Counted from the stretch's first letter, positions 9,316 to 19,940 are shown. The stretch is 64,000 nucleotides of DNA from Dehalococcoidia bacterium (GCA_026421215.1 JAPKBN010000005.1:1-64000), one strand, 5' to 3'. Made by a program: numbers and translations. Notes: generated by a model from the sequence alone, not told the origin.

Positions 9316-10059
9316 CTGAACCAGCAACCTAATACGGAAACCGGCCGGCCCGCATGGGTCAAGGTCCTGATCCCTGTGCTCGCGCTCGGTGGTCTTGGGG
9401 TCACCGCCGTTATGGGGTTCGTGATGGTATTCATCATTACGGCGTGGTTCGGTAATCCGTTGCCGGTTTTAGGTTTCGACCAGAGTCCTGAGCAGCCAAT
9501 TGCATTCCCCCACACGGCGCACGCTGGCAGCGAGCCTCTTCTAAATACAGACGGCAGCCCGAAGTTGGACGCCGATGGCAACCAGCTCACTGGTATCGGC
9601 CTGGACTGCACCTTCTGCCATCGCACGGTCACGAGCACCAACGCCGCCGGCATCCCTCCGGTGGAAACATGTGTCACCTGCCACCGAGTCATCGGTGCAA
9701 CCGACAGTGAGCCGCTGACTTTGCTGAGGACCATCGGATTGGGAGAAGATCCCGGGCCGATCCAATGGAAGCGGGTTCACCGCTTGCCCGACCACGTCCG
9801 CTTCGTACATGAGCCGCACATACGGTTTCTGACGGCGGCGGGGAACACTGATGTAATCGCTAACCGGGACGAGGCAGCGATCCTCGCCGGTACGCAGATG
9901 GACGGCTCCGTCGTGGCGGCCGTCACCTGTTCTACCTGCCACGGTGACATCAAATCACAGGAACAGGTTGCGCAAGTAGAACCGTTGAAGATGGGACAGT
10001 GCGTCGACTGCCATCGGAAAAACAACGCACCAACCGACTGCACAACCTGTCACTTTTAA
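9316..10059 (+). CDS. actA: ACIII pentaheme cytochrome c subunit
   Basis: Five CXXCH motifs (CTFCH, CVTCH, CSTCH, CVDCH, CTTCH) after an N-terminal TM; frame is open upstream of the 9376 start, so an upstream (CTG?) start is likely. Confidence 0.8.
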   Translation: MNQQPNTETGRPAWVKVLIPVLALGGLGVTAVMGFVMVFIITAWFGNPLPVLGFDQSPEQPIAFPHTAHAGSEPLLNTDGSPKLDADGNQLTGIGLDCTFCHRTVTSTNAAGIPPVETCVTCHRVIGATDSEPLTLLRTIGLGEDPGPIQWKRVHRLPDHVRFVHEPHIRFLTAAGNTDVIANRDEAAILAGTQMDGSVVAAVTCSTCHGDIKSQEQVAQVEPLKMGQCVDCHRKNNAPTDCTTCHF

Positions 10060-10146
10060 AAAGAACTATTGGACCGTGTCTGCAGGGTTTTCTGCGGCAC
10101 GAAAATTTCGGAACTTATACAAGGAAGAGATGGCGACCCGAATCCC

Positions 10147-12456
10147 ATGAAGCTCTCCAGACGGGAATTCATGACCCTCGCGGGCGGCTCCACTGTTGGA
10201 GCTGTCATTTTTACCGCGTGCGGTGTCCCTGCGGATGAACTACTTGTCGAAGCTCCGCTCGATCTGCCTGAAGACCTTGTAACTGGCATTGACAGCTGGT
10301 TTGCGACGACGGATGACTCCGGACTCGGAGTCATCGTCCGTGTCATGGAAGGCCGGGCGAAGAAAATCGCCGGAAACCCTGATTACCCGATCAACGTCGG
10401 CAAGCACGCCGTGCACTCAGACTTTGCGTTGCAGGCGCTTTACCATCCGGATCGGGTGGAGGGACCAATGCGGCGCCGGTCAGCCGGCCAGCCCCTTGTT
10501 CCAATCTCATGGGACGAGGCCAGTGACCTTCTGGCACAGTGGATGACCGACGCAGACGGCAACCTTGCCGTCGTCACAAACCCGATTCGTGGCGGAGACG
10601 CCAGGATTGCCGGAGACGTGGCATCGGCCTTCAACGGCCGGCTGATGTTCTTTGACCCGCTTGAACAGGGTGTTCTTCACCAGGCGGTCAAGACGGTGTT
10701 CAACCAGAACCGCATTCCAGAATTTGATATCGCCAACGCGCACACCGTGCTTTCATTTGGTTGTGATTGGCTAGGGACCTGGCTCTCGCCGGTTCGCTAC
10801 AGCACGAAGTACGGTGACTTCCGGGGTGGAGATCATCGCGGCTTCATGATGCACGCCGAATCGCGCATGTCGATCACCGCCGCTGCGGCCGACCAATGGC
10901 TGACGGTCAAACCTGGATATGAGGGTGACCTCGCCATCAGCATCGCCAGCGTCATCGTCAAAGAAAAGCTGGTCCCAGACGCCAACATATCTGCTTATAC
11001 CGCCAACATTCCTCAAGGCGAACTCGACAACTGGGCGCCCGAACTTGTCGCCGACAGGATCGGTGTGTCTGTTGAGCGCATCAACGATGCGGCGCGCAAG
11101 TTCGCAGGCGAAGGCCCGAGCATCGCATTTGGTGGTGGTTCGGCCGGAGCACAGACAAACGGTGTGTTCAACCTGACCGCTGTCTACGCACTGAACATCC
11201 TCGCCGGAACTGTCGGCAAAGCGGGTGGGATTCAGTTCAACCCTGCCGGATCACAGGATCTGCCGGACTCAGCCACCGGCGCATCATTTGAAGTCTGGGA
11301 GGAGGAACTCTCCCAATGGCGCGCAGGCAATGTTAAGACCGTGATATTGCGGGGCGCTGACCTGGTCCACGGCCTGCCTCGATCCGTAGACGCCGGCGGG
11401 GCTTTGGATAACGTTGACAACGTTGTCGCTTTCACCAGTGTTCTGGACGAAAGTTCCACACACGCCAACCTGATCCTCCCAGAAAACTCCTACCTGGAGA
11501 ACTGGGGGCTCGACGTGCCGGAACCGGCGCCCGGGTACGAGGTGGTCGGCATTCGGCAGCCCGTCGTCAACGCTCCGTTGGACGGTGAGACAAAAGCACG
11601 GCTGTACGACAGTCGTAACTTTCTCGACACCCTGATACAGGCAGCTGGATCACGGGTACCAGTGAACAGCGTAAAAGAGTTCGTCGAGGACACGGTCGCA
11701 GATATCTTCTCCGCCGGCCGTGGATCCGTAACTGCCGGAGACGCCCGGCTGTTCATGAACGGCGTTTTGCAGCGCGGTGGCTGGTGGGACGTGAACGCCA
11801 CGGAAACCACCGGTTCACCGTCGAACATCTCATCACCGATCGCCAAAGCGGCGGGACCGGGACTATCCGAAATTGAAGTGGGCGTAGAAGGACACGTGTT
11901 CACACTCGTGCCCTTCGCCCACCAGTCTCTTCTTGACGGCCGGAACGCCTCAACACCATGGGCTCAGGCCACTCCAGACCCGATCACCACGGTGGCATGG
12001 TCAACGTGGGCGGAGATTAATTTCGACAAAGCCAAAGAGATGGGCATCAGCGAAGGCCAGTGGATCAAGGTTCGTACCACGGTCGGTGAAATAACCGTCC
12101 AGGCGTACCCGCATCCAGGGATTTCGCCTGACGTAATTGCCATCCCGATCGGCCAAGGCCACAAGGAAGAAATCGGCGGACGGTACGCCGAAGACCGAGG
12201 CGAGAATGTTTTAAACATCCTTGTCGACAAGAAAGAATCAGAGACCGGCGCTCTAGCATGGGCTGCAACGCGGGCCGTTGTGAGCAAATCCGGTGGCAAG
12301 AAAGAATTCCCGAAGTTCGAGGGCGACGCGAAGGACATTATTCGTCCCGCCGAACACGGGGTTCCGATCCTTATCGTCGAGCCGGGTCAAACCGCGCACG
12401 AGGCCGAGGAACACAACCACGAACTTCATCTCCGTTTCATCTCGAACGACGAGTAG
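10147..12456 (+). CDS. actB1: ACIII molybdopterin-oxidoreductase-like subunit with Tat signal
   Basis: MKLSRREFMTLAGGSTVGAVIFTACG Tat/lipobox-like N-terminus; MopB-family fold signatures; followed by 4Fe-4S and NrfD genes. Confidence 0.8.
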   Translation: MKLSRREFMTLAGGSTVGAVIFTACGVPADELLVEAPLDLPEDLVTGIDSWFATTDDSGLGVIVRVMEGRAKKIAGNPDYPINVGKHAVHSDFALQALYHPDRVEGPMRRRSAGQPLVPISWDEASDLLAQWMTDADGNLAVVTNPIRGGDARIAGDVASAFNGRLMFFDPLEQGVLHQAVKTVFNQNRIPEFDIANAHTVLSFGCDWLGTWLSPVRYSTKYGDFRGGDHRGFMMHAESRMSITAAAADQWLTVKPGYEGDLAISIASVIVKEKLVPDANISAYTANIPQGELDNWAPELVADRIGVSVERINDAARKFAGEGPSIAFGGGSAGAQTNGVFNLTAVYALNILAGTVGKAGGIQFNPAGSQDLPDSATGASFEVWEEELSQWRAGNVKTVILRGADLVHGLPRSVDAGGALDNVDNVVAFTSVLDESSTHANLILPENSYLENWGLDVPEPAPGYEVVGIRQPVVNAPLDGETKARLYDSRNFLDTLIQAAGSRVPVNSVKEFVEDTVADIFSAGRGSVTAGDARLFMNGVLQRGGWWDVNATETTGSPSNISSPIAKAAGPGLSEIEVGVEGHVFTLVPFAHQSLLDGRNASTPWAQATPDPITTVAWSTWAEINFDKAKEMGISEGQWIKVRTTVGEITVQAYPHPGISPDVIAIPIGQGHKEEIGGRYAEDRGENVLNILVDKKESETGALAWAATRAVVSKSGGKKEFPKFEGDAKDIIRPAEHGVPILIVEPGQTAHEAEEHNHELHLRFISNDE

Positions 12457-12475
12457 CTGAGGGTTTCGAACTTAA

Positions 12476-13216
12476 ATGGTTACAGCTGCAGAGAGGGTTT
12501 CCAGCCACAAATGGGGCATGGTCGTTGACGTCGACCGTTGCACCGGATGTCAGGCGTGCGTCATGGCATGCCAGGCTGAAAACAACATTCCCCTTTCAAC
12601 GGAAGACATATACAGGCAGAAGCGAACCTTCGCTTGGATTCGGGTAGAACGCTACTGGTATGGCGACTTCCCGGATGTGAAGGCGCGGTTTATCCCGATA
12701 ATGTGCCAGCATTGCGAAAACGCGCCGTGCGAGCCCGTATGTCCGGTGTTTGCCACTTACCACAACACTGAAGGCATGAACGTCCAGATCTACAACCGCT
12801 GTGTCGGCACTCGATACTGCGCAAACGGTTGTCCTTACAACGTCCGGTTCTTCAACTACTGGGAGCCCGTCTGGCCGGTTTCGCTACGTAACCAGTTGAA
12901 CCCGGATGTCACGGTGAGAAGTCGTGGAATCATGGAGAAGTGCAGTTTCTGTGTGCAGCGGATTCGACGCGGCGTCCGAGAGGCCGCTCGCGATGGCCAT
13001 GATCTCCAGGACGGGGACATCGGAACGGCTTGCACTGACGCTTGCCCGACCAACGCTCTTGTATTTGGCGATTACAACGACGAAAACAGCCGTGTTTCTA
13101 TCATGGCAAAAGACGACCGCAAATACACGCTACTGGACGCCCTGAATACCGACCCCAATGTCCTTTACCTGGCGCAGGTAGACGCTACCGGAGGAGCAAT
13201 CGGTGGCCACGACTAG
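12476..13216 (+). CDS. actB2: ACIII 4Fe-4S ferredoxin-type subunit
   Basis: CTGCQACVMAC, CQHCENAPCEPVC, CVGTRYCANGCPYN, CSFC...CTDACP clusters. Confidence 0.88.
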   Translation: MVTAAERVSSHKWGMVVDVDRCTGCQACVMACQAENNIPLSTEDIYRQKRTFAWIRVERYWYGDFPDVKARFIPIMCQHCENAPCEPVCPVFATYHNTEGMNVQIYNRCVGTRYCANGCPYNVRFFNYWEPVWPVSLRNQLNPDVTVRSRGIMEKCSFCVQRIRRGVREAARDGHDLQDGDIGTACTDACPTNALVFGDYNDENSRVSIMAKDDRKYTLLDALNTDPNVLYLAQVDATGGAIGGHD

Positions 13217-14621
13217 CCTGATAACGGACGCTCCGGATGACCGACCGTCCAACATAGAATCCACGGCTCTTCTCGCCGGCGAAGGCAGGACAGCTGCCGG
13301 AACTGGCCTGAAGCGATTCATGTGGCTGCTCGCTGCACTGTCTGTAATCGGCTTTGTTGGAATTGTCTTCCGCTTCATCAACGACGATGGCAGGCAGGAT
13401 TGGGGTTTCTACGCCGCAACACTCGCGTGGATGCTGACCATCTTCGGCGGCGCGCCGATGGTGGCTATCGCCCCCGCGCTCGCCAAGGCCAACTGGGTAA
13501 GGCCAGTGGCGCGTATCGCGTCGCTTGGCGCTATCGTTACGGCGATCATTGCCCTGTTGATGATCCCGTTGTTGTTCAAGTTCCCGGCGCTGACCCAATT
13601 CTCGGAAGTCCTCGGCGACGACGTGCGACGCAGGTCGATATGGTTTGACTCCCGTGATTACGCACCGCATTTCTGGAATGTCCTAATCCTGTTGACGCTG
13701 GCCCTTGTTGGGATAGCGATGGCGTACGTGATGGCTATCCCGGATTTCGCTGCAATACGAGACCACGGCACTGGATGGAAACAGCGCTGGGGCAAGAAGC
13801 TGGCACGCGGGTTCTACGGCCGTCCGCAGCAGTGGGAATGGCTGAAGATGCGTATAGGCATCACGGGCGCTCTCTACTTTGCGATGCTCCTGTACACGAA
13901 CTTCACATTCAGTCTCGATTTCGCCGTGAGCCTGGTTCCCGGTTGGAAGGACTCGCTCTTCCCCTTCTACCACACGATAAGTACCTTCCAGGCAGGCATC
14001 GCCTTCACCATCATCGGTGTCTGGGCAGCACGTCGCTGGGGAGGGATGAACAAGTACGTAGGCCATGAACAGATGTGGTCCCTTGGCAAGTTCATGCTCG
14101 CCACGACACTGTTGTGGTTCTACTTCTTTTACTCCAGTTTCATCGTCTTCTGGTACGGAAGATCTGAGTCTGACTCGGCCACTATCAAGTTGCTCGTGTC
14201 CGGTCCCTACATCTACCTGTTCTGGACGGTCTTCTTTCTAGTGTTCATCATTCCGTGGTGGATCATGATCTGGAACAAGGTCAGGGACAGCGTGTGGGGA
14301 CCGCCAATTGCGGCCTTTATCATCCTGATTGGACTGTTCCTGGATCGCATCAGGATCTATGTAGCGTCCTGGAGCGCGGTTCCGGACGATCTCGAACTTG
14401 CAACAACCAGCATCTTGCAAGATATGCCAGATACCATGTGGCCGGACGTGTTTGATGTGTTCATCATGGTCGGGCTCCCGGCGCTCGGCCTTCTTTCAAT
14501 CCTGTTGGTGACCCGGCTGGTTCCGCTGGTGTCCCTCTGGGAAATCCAACAGTCACGCCTGATAACCAAACCAGTACGGTTCCTACGGAGCCACGTCCAG
14601 TTGGTGGGTAAACCCGACTAA
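13203..14621 (+). CDS. NrfD/PsrC-like polytopic membrane subunit of ACIII (ActF/ActC-like)
   Basis: About 10 hydrophobic segments; overlaps the end of the Fe-S gene; paralog of the next gene. Confidence 0.75.
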   Translation: MATTSLITDAPDDRPSNIESTALLAGEGRTAAGTGLKRFMWLLAALSVIGFVGIVFRFINDDGRQDWGFYAATLAWMLTIFGGAPMVAIAPALAKANWVRPVARIASLGAIVTAIIALLMIPLLFKFPALTQFSEVLGDDVRRRSIWFDSRDYAPHFWNVLILLTLALVGIAMAYVMAIPDFAAIRDHGTGWKQRWGKKLARGFYGRPQQWEWLKMRIGITGALYFAMLLYTNFTFSLDFAVSLVPGWKDSLFPFYHTISTFQAGIAFTIIGVWAARRWGGMNKYVGHEQMWSLGKFMLATTLLWFYFFYSSFIVFWYGRSESDSATIKLLVSGPYIYLFWTVFFLVFIIPWWIMIWNKVRDSVWGPPIAAFIILIGLFLDRIRIYVASWSAVPDDLELATTSILQDMPDTMWPDVFDVFIMVGLPALGLLSILLVTRLVPLVSLWEIQQSRLITKPVRFLRSHVQLVGKPD

Positions 14622-16000
14622 TGCAACAGCGACGCATACTCGACGAATTCACCGTAAACCACGAGCTTCTGCGCGGGAATCTGGCGACGCCCAAGTGGTG
14701 GCTGCCTACGGTTCTTGGCCTCCTCGTGGTGGTGCTATTCGGCTTCACCCTGATGGGAATCATGTTCAACCGTGGCCTTGGTGTCACCGGTTTGAGCAGG
14801 CCCGTCTACTGGGGATTGTTTATTACCACCTTCGTGTTCTGGGTTGGTATTAGCCACGCCGGGATCATGATCTCGGCAATTCTCCGGCTGACTCAGGCGG
14901 AGTGGCGCAGACCTGTGACACGCGCGGCGGAACTCCTTACGGTGTTCTCGCTGTTGACAGCTTTGTTCTTCCCCCTCATCCACGCCGGACGACCGTGGAG
15001 AATCTTTTACTGGATTACACCGTACGACTTCGCACGCGGCATCTTCCCGAACGCCCGCTCTCCGCTGGTGTGGGACCCGTTTGCGATCGGCACCTACCTC
15101 ACGGGTAGCACGTTGTTCCTGTATGTTGCGCTCCTCCCAGATCTTGGCGTGTTGCGTGACCGGACGACCGGTTGGAAGCGCTCCTTCTACACGGTTGCAT
15201 CGCTCGGATGGCGCGGTAATCCGCGGCAGTGGCGTCTCCAGACCGTAGCTGGAATCCTCCTATCGGCTCTGATGCTTCCGATCTTCGTATCGGTCCACAG
15301 CATTGTGTCGTGGGACTTCGCCGTCACACCCGCAGTTGAAGGCTGGCACTCCACTGTGTTTGCCCCATACTTCGTCGTCGGCGCGGTCCACTCCGGTGTG
15401 TCTGCTGTTGTGACGATGATGGCGCTCATGCGCTGGCTCTGGGGCTGGGACAACTACATCCGCCCGGAACACTTTGATGCGCTTGCAAGACTGCTCATCG
15501 TCGTGGCCTGTGCGTGGTTGGCTTTGACATTTGCCGAGCTCATCTTCGGTGTCTACAGCCTGGAGGCTCCTGAACGGGCGCTTCGGGAAATGCAAATGTT
15601 CGAGTGGCCCTGGAACCTCTTATTCATAATTTTCTTCTTAACGGGCTTCGCTATACCTGTGCCGTTGTGGTTCTTTAAACGTGTCCGGAACAACATAGCG
15701 ATGATGTTCTGGACGTCCATCCTGGTGAACATTGGGATGTGGCTTGAACGTTTCTTGATCATTGTCCCGGGACTCTCAAGGAAACAACCGTTCGTATTCA
15801 CGTGGGACTCGTATCAGGTCAGCCCTCTGGAATGGGGTCTCCTGTTGTGGTCGTTCGCATGGGTGATGATGTTGATGCTGTTGTTCTCCAAGTTTTTCCC
15901 GTTGATACCGCTCTTCGAGACCAAAGAAAGCCAGGTTTTCACGACTGATGTCCAGATCGGGCGCGTGACCATGCCGGCTGTAATCAGGGAATTGGATTAG
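14621..16000 (+). CDS. actC: NrfD-like membrane subunit of ACIII
   Basis: FWVGISHAGIMISAILRLTQAEWRRPVTRAAELLTVFSLLTALFFPLIHAGRPW is ActC/NrfD-like. Confidence 0.85.
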   Translation: MQQRRILDEFTVNHELLRGNLATPKWWLPTVLGLLVVVLFGFTLMGIMFNRGLGVTGLSRPVYWGLFITTFVFWVGISHAGIMISAILRLTQAEWRRPVTRAAELLTVFSLLTALFFPLIHAGRPWRIFYWITPYDFARGIFPNARSPLVWDPFAIGTYLTGSTLFLYVALLPDLGVLRDRTTGWKRSFYTVASLGWRGNPRQWRLQTVAGILLSALMLPIFVSVHSIVSWDFAVTPAVEGWHSTVFAPYFVVGAVHSGVSAVVTMMALMRWLWGWDNYIRPEHFDALARLLIVVACAWLALTFAELIFGVYSLEAPERALREMQMFEWPWNLLFIIFFLTGFAIPVPLWFFKRVRNNIAMMFWTSILVNIGMWLERFLIIVPGLSRKQPFVFTWDSYQVSPLEWGLLLWSFAWVMMLMLLFSKFFPLIPLFETKESQVFTTDVQIGRVTMPAVIRELD

Positions 16001-16010
16001 GTAACGCACG

Positions 16011-16520
16011 ATGGCAGCTTCAAACAGCGTTCTAGGGCTGTACGACACACCAAATGCAGGCGCCGATGCCATGGACGGACTCAAGTCCGCCGGGTTTGAG
16101 CTTGGCACTTTTGACGTGCTCACCGGCACGCCGTATCCGGAGGGCGCGTTCGGCGAATACGTCCCACAGCACAGGCTATTCCGGTTCCCCTTCTTCGGGG
16201 CGATGGTGGGCATCACTCTGGCCATCTTGTTTACGGCCGGCACACAGCTCGCATATCCGGTAATCACCGGTGGTAAGCCGATCCTGGCCGTATTCGCCAT
16301 GCTAATCATTGCTTACGAACTAACTATGCTTGGCGCGGTGGTAGCGACCGTGGTCGGCATCATATTTGAGTCACGTCTACCGAACCTCAACCTTGGCGCG
16401 TACGACACACGAATCACCGAGGGTTACATCGGTGTCGTGGTTGAGTGCGAGGACGACCGATTGGAAGAGGCACGCGGAGTGCTACAGACAGCCGGCGCTC
16501 TGGAGATCAAAACGGCTTGA
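16011..16520 (+). CDS. actD: DUF3341 membrane protein of ACIII
   Basis: VLGLYDTPNAGADAMDGLKSAGF..., FGAMVGITLAILFTAGTQLAYPVITGGKPI. Confidence 0.85.
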   Translation: MAASNSVLGLYDTPNAGADAMDGLKSAGFELGTFDVLTGTPYPEGAFGEYVPQHRLFRFPFFGAMVGITLAILFTAGTQLAYPVITGGKPILAVFAMLIIAYELTMLGAVVATVVGIIFESRLPNLNLGAYDTRITEGYIGVVVECEDDRLEEARGVLQTAGALEIKTA

Positions 16521-17113
16521 GTCTTCGAACGACAGAAATCTCGCGCAACGTCCGATCCCGCTTCGCGGGCCGTCGTCTGATCATCGCGGTCGCATCGTTT
16601 GCCCTTCTGGCGACCGCATGTGTGCAGGAAAGCGGCGCGTACCCGATCGAGACCTTTACGGAGATGCACTACTCGCAGGCGTATCGCTCGCAGGAGATTC
16701 CACGCCTGAGTGGTGTCGAGTCTGCGGTGGCGTATAACGGCGAGGGCAACACCCAGGACGTTTCGGTCATGCTCCCGGCGTGGGAGGCTCACGCGTACGA
16801 CGCCAAAGCCGGAGCCGAGTTATACAGGATTAACTGCTCCGCATGCCATGGACAGGCAGGCCTCGGAGACGGACCGGCCGCAGCGCACATCACATCGCCA
16901 AATTCGGCATGGGCCACAGACAACGGATCTTCATATAACGGACCGCCAAACCTACAGGTATCGCGTACCCGAATAAATGAAGATGCAATGTTCGGCATCA
17001 TCAGCAACGGAATCCTTGTAATGCCAAGGTTTGGTCCGATTCTTTCGGAAGCCGATATCTGGGACGTGGTGCGGTACGTCTCCGACACATCAGGAACCGG
17101 ACTGGGACAGTAA
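16517..17113 (+). CDS. actE: Monoheme cytochrome c lipoprotein of ACIII
   Basis: Lipobox LLATAC; NCSACHGQAGLGDGPAA; M-containing C-terminal heme ligand region; TTG start overlaps the actD stop. Confidence 0.82.
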   Translation: MSLRTTEISRNVRSRFAGRRLIIAVASFALLATACVQESGAYPIETFTEMHYSQAYRSQEIPRLSGVESAVAYNGEGNTQDVSVMLPAWEAHAYDAKAGAELYRINCSACHGQAGLGDGPAAAHITSPNSAWATDNGSSYNGPPNLQVSRTRINEDAMFGIISNGILVMPRFGPILSEADIWDVVRYVSDTSGTGLGQ

Positions 17114-17247
17114 GTCCTGAGGCAGCACGGTCTTAAACACGATTCATAAGGCCCGGAAATCACCAACCAGCGATACCATGGAACCATGGGACTCGTAACG
17201 GAATTAATCAGACCCTCGGAGCACAGTGCCGGGAAGCGGTAAGCAAA

Positions 17248-17871
17248 TTGAGCTACGCCGTCATAATCCGCACCATCTCGATAGTCGCCCTGTTGTTAGC
17301 GGTAACTTTTCCGTTGTTCGACAGTGCGTTGGCGCACGCCCAATCGGGCGACACGACCGGCAAAGACGTGTTGCCTGCTATCACGATAGGACCCGATCAG
17401 GACCGTGATTTTGAGAAGCGCGCTCAGAGCCTGGAAAAACAGCTGATCTGCCCTATCTGTCCCGGCGAGACACTCGATCAGTCCTTCGTCCAGATTAGCC
17501 AGGATATGAAGCGCATTCTTAGGGAGAAACTTCAGGCGGGTCAAGACGAAGGCCAGATAAAGGAGTTCTTCGCCGCTCGCTATGGCACAAGCGTTCTGGC
17601 AGCGCCGCCCCGGACCGGATTCAACCTTGTGACATGGATCGTCCCGCCCATCGGCATCGCTCTGGGAGTCGTCGGGCTGTTTTTCGTGATGCGACAGATG
17701 CGCCGTGGCAGCGTAAATCCAGTCGCGGCGGGAGTTGGAGGTATGATCTCCGGCGACTCCGTGGATGGCGAACTGGACGACTATCTAGCCGAGGTAGATC
17801 GCGATCTGGCGACAGATGATTCCCTTGATGGCGACCAGTGTGACGATAACGACAGGAGCTCTGAAGCCTAG
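17248..17871 (+). CDS. ccmH: Cytochrome c maturation protein CcmH
   Basis: LICPICPGETLDQSFVQISQDMKRILREKLQAGQDEGQIKEFFAARYGTSVLAAPP (CcmH CxxC domain). Confidence 0.85.
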   Translation: MSYAVIIRTISIVALLLAVTFPLFDSALAHAQSGDTTGKDVLPAITIGPDQDRDFEKRAQSLEKQLICPICPGETLDQSFVQISQDMKRILREKLQAGQDEGQIKEFFAARYGTSVLAAPPRTGFNLVTWIVPPIGIALGVVGLFFVMRQMRRGSVNPVAAGVGGMISGDSVDGELDDYLAEVDRDLATDDSLDGDQCDDNDRSSEA

Positions 17872-19917
17872 ATGGCAGATCTCGGCACAATGTCTATGTT
17901 GCTTGCGTTGGCGCTGGCGACCTACGCGGGAGTTGGTTCGGTAGCGGGCGTCAAGCTTGGCTCCGGCGACCTCGTGATGAGCGCACGGCGCAGCGCCTAC
18001 GTGGCCGGCCTCGCACTGACCGTAGCGGTCGGCGCGCTGGTCTACGCATTCGTCACACATGACTTCTCGATTGAGTACGTACGAGGTCATAGCGACAGGG
18101 CGCAGAGCCAGGCGTTCACGTGGGTAGCGATGTACGCCGGTAACGAAGGCTCTCTCCTCTACATCACAGCCATCTTCACCGTGATGTCTATGGTCGCAAT
18201 ATACGTAACTCCCCGGCGTCTCGAGCCGTCACGCCCGTACATAATCGCCATTCTGATGGGGATCAGCGTTTTCTTCCTCACCGTTCTAGTGACGCTCGCC
18301 GACCCGTTCGCTCCTGCCCTTTTCGATGATGGCCGTGGCATCGGCGTTAACCCACTCCTGCGACACCCGGGCATGTTCATACACCCGCCACTCCAGATGG
18401 CGGGCCTTGTAGGCGTCGCTATCCCGTTCGCGTTTGTCGGTGGGGCGATGATCGCCGGTCAGACGCGTGACCAGTGGCTGGACGCCGCCCGGGTCAGCGC
18501 AATCGCCGTCTGGGCGACACTAAGCGCGGGCCTGCTTATAGGCGCATGGTGGGCTTATACGATTCTCGGCTGGGGTGGCTACTGGAGCTGGGACCCGATT
18601 GAGAACGTGGCCGTCATGCCGTGGCTGGTGCTCACCGCGTTTATCCACTCAGTGATGGTCCAGAAGCGACGTGGCATGTTCAGGATGTGGAACATCGCCC
18701 TGCTCTCGATGGCGTTTGTGCTGTCGCAGTTTGGGCTATTCATCAACCGTGGCGGCCCGATCGTATCGGTCCACTCATTCGGGGCTTCGACCATCGGAAG
18801 CGTGTTTCTGGGCTTCATGCTGTTCAGCCTGTTATTTGCGCTCGTTGTGTTCCTCTGGCGCTACCCGATGCTCAGAAGTGATCGGCCCCTTGAATCGTTT
18901 TTATCCCGTGAAGCAAGTTTCCTTGTAAACAACTTCCTGTTCCTCGGGGTGACATTCGTGACTCTCTGGGGCGTCCTGTTCCCGTTGTTTTCTGAGTTCG
19001 CAAACAACGAGACGGTCACCGTTTCGGCCCCTTGGTACAACCAGATAAACGGCCCGATCCTCCTCGCTATCGTCATTCTGATGGGCGTCGGGCCGCTGTT
19101 GCCCTGGCGTCGTACCACCCTGACAAGCGCGCAGCGATGGCTCAGCATCCCTATCGGCATCAGCCTCGCGACGATGGCTCTGCTCTGGATATCGGGCGTA
19201 CACGAGTTGTGGGCGATTGTCGGGTTTGGAGCACTCGCCATGGTCATGTCGGCGGTGCTTGAGGAGTGGTATCGCGGCACGATGGCGCAACGCCGGGCCG
19301 GTCATAACTTTGCGATCGGGTGGTGGCGCATGGTGAGCGGAAACCGGCCTCGACACGGCGGTTATATCGTGCACATCGCGATAATCGCCCTTGGCATCGG
19401 AATCATCGGCACGAACTTCTTTCACCAGAGAGCCGATGTAGTGCTCGCCCCGGGGGAAAGCTTCAGCCTAGACGAATATCGGGTCGAATACATCAGCACG
19501 GAGAAGGAACAGCGCGTAGACCGGATTTCAGAATGGGCAAACGTCAACGTATATAAAGACAACAAACAAATCGCCAGCCTCGCGCCGTGGCGCGCCTTCT
19601 ACCCGGTGTTCAATATGGCTTCCGTTCGCGCCTCCGTACACAACGTCCCCCTCGTGGATATCCCAGGGCTGCCATCATATCTGGACCCAGGTCTGGAAGA
19701 TCTGTACCTAGTCCCAAGCGAGTTCCTTGAAGATGGCCGCGTAGTACTGCGTATCAGCATCAATCCGGCGGCATGGTGGCTCTGGGTGTCGGGTCCGATA
19801 TTTGTCATTGGGACGATGATCGCCCTGTGGCCGGCTCCTCTTCTGGAGCGTCGTACTGTGCCAGCACGTACCCGAACCTCGTCTATGCCTCGGGCCGGCA
19901 ATTCCGTAGGTGTGTGA
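17872..19917 (+). CDS. ccmF: Heme lyase CcmF/NrfE family
   Basis: WWAYTILGWGGYWSWDPIENVAVMPWL WWD-domain, GNEGSLL, 10+ TM. Confidence 0.9.
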   Translation: MADLGTMSMLLALALATYAGVGSVAGVKLGSGDLVMSARRSAYVAGLALTVAVGALVYAFVTHDFSIEYVRGHSDRAQSQAFTWVAMYAGNEGSLLYITAIFTVMSMVAIYVTPRRLEPSRPYIIAILMGISVFFLTVLVTLADPFAPALFDDGRGIGVNPLLRHPGMFIHPPLQMAGLVGVAIPFAFVGGAMIAGQTRDQWLDAARVSAIAVWATLSAGLLIGAWWAYTILGWGGYWSWDPIENVAVMPWLVLTAFIHSVMVQKRRGMFRMWNIALLSMAFVLSQFGLFINRGGPIVSVHSFGASTIGSVFLGFMLFSLLFALVVFLWRYPMLRSDRPLESFLSREASFLVNNFLFLGVTFVTLWGVLFPLFSEFANNETVTVSAPWYNQINGPILLAIVILMGVGPLLPWRRTTLTSAQRWLSIPIGISLATMALLWISGVHELWAIVGFGALAMVMSAVLEEWYRGTMAQRRAGHNFAIGWWRMVSGNRPRHGGYIVHIAIIALGIGIIGTNFFHQRADVVLAPGESFSLDEYRVEYISTEKEQRVDRISEWANVNVYKDNKQIASLAPWRAFYPVFNMASVRASVHNVPLVDIPGLPSYLDPGLEDLYLVPSEFLEDGRVVLRISINPAAWWLWVSGPIFVIGTMIALWPAPLLERRTVPARTRTSSMPRAGNSVGV

Positions 19918-19940
19918 ATCTTGTTTCGAAACAAAGTGTC

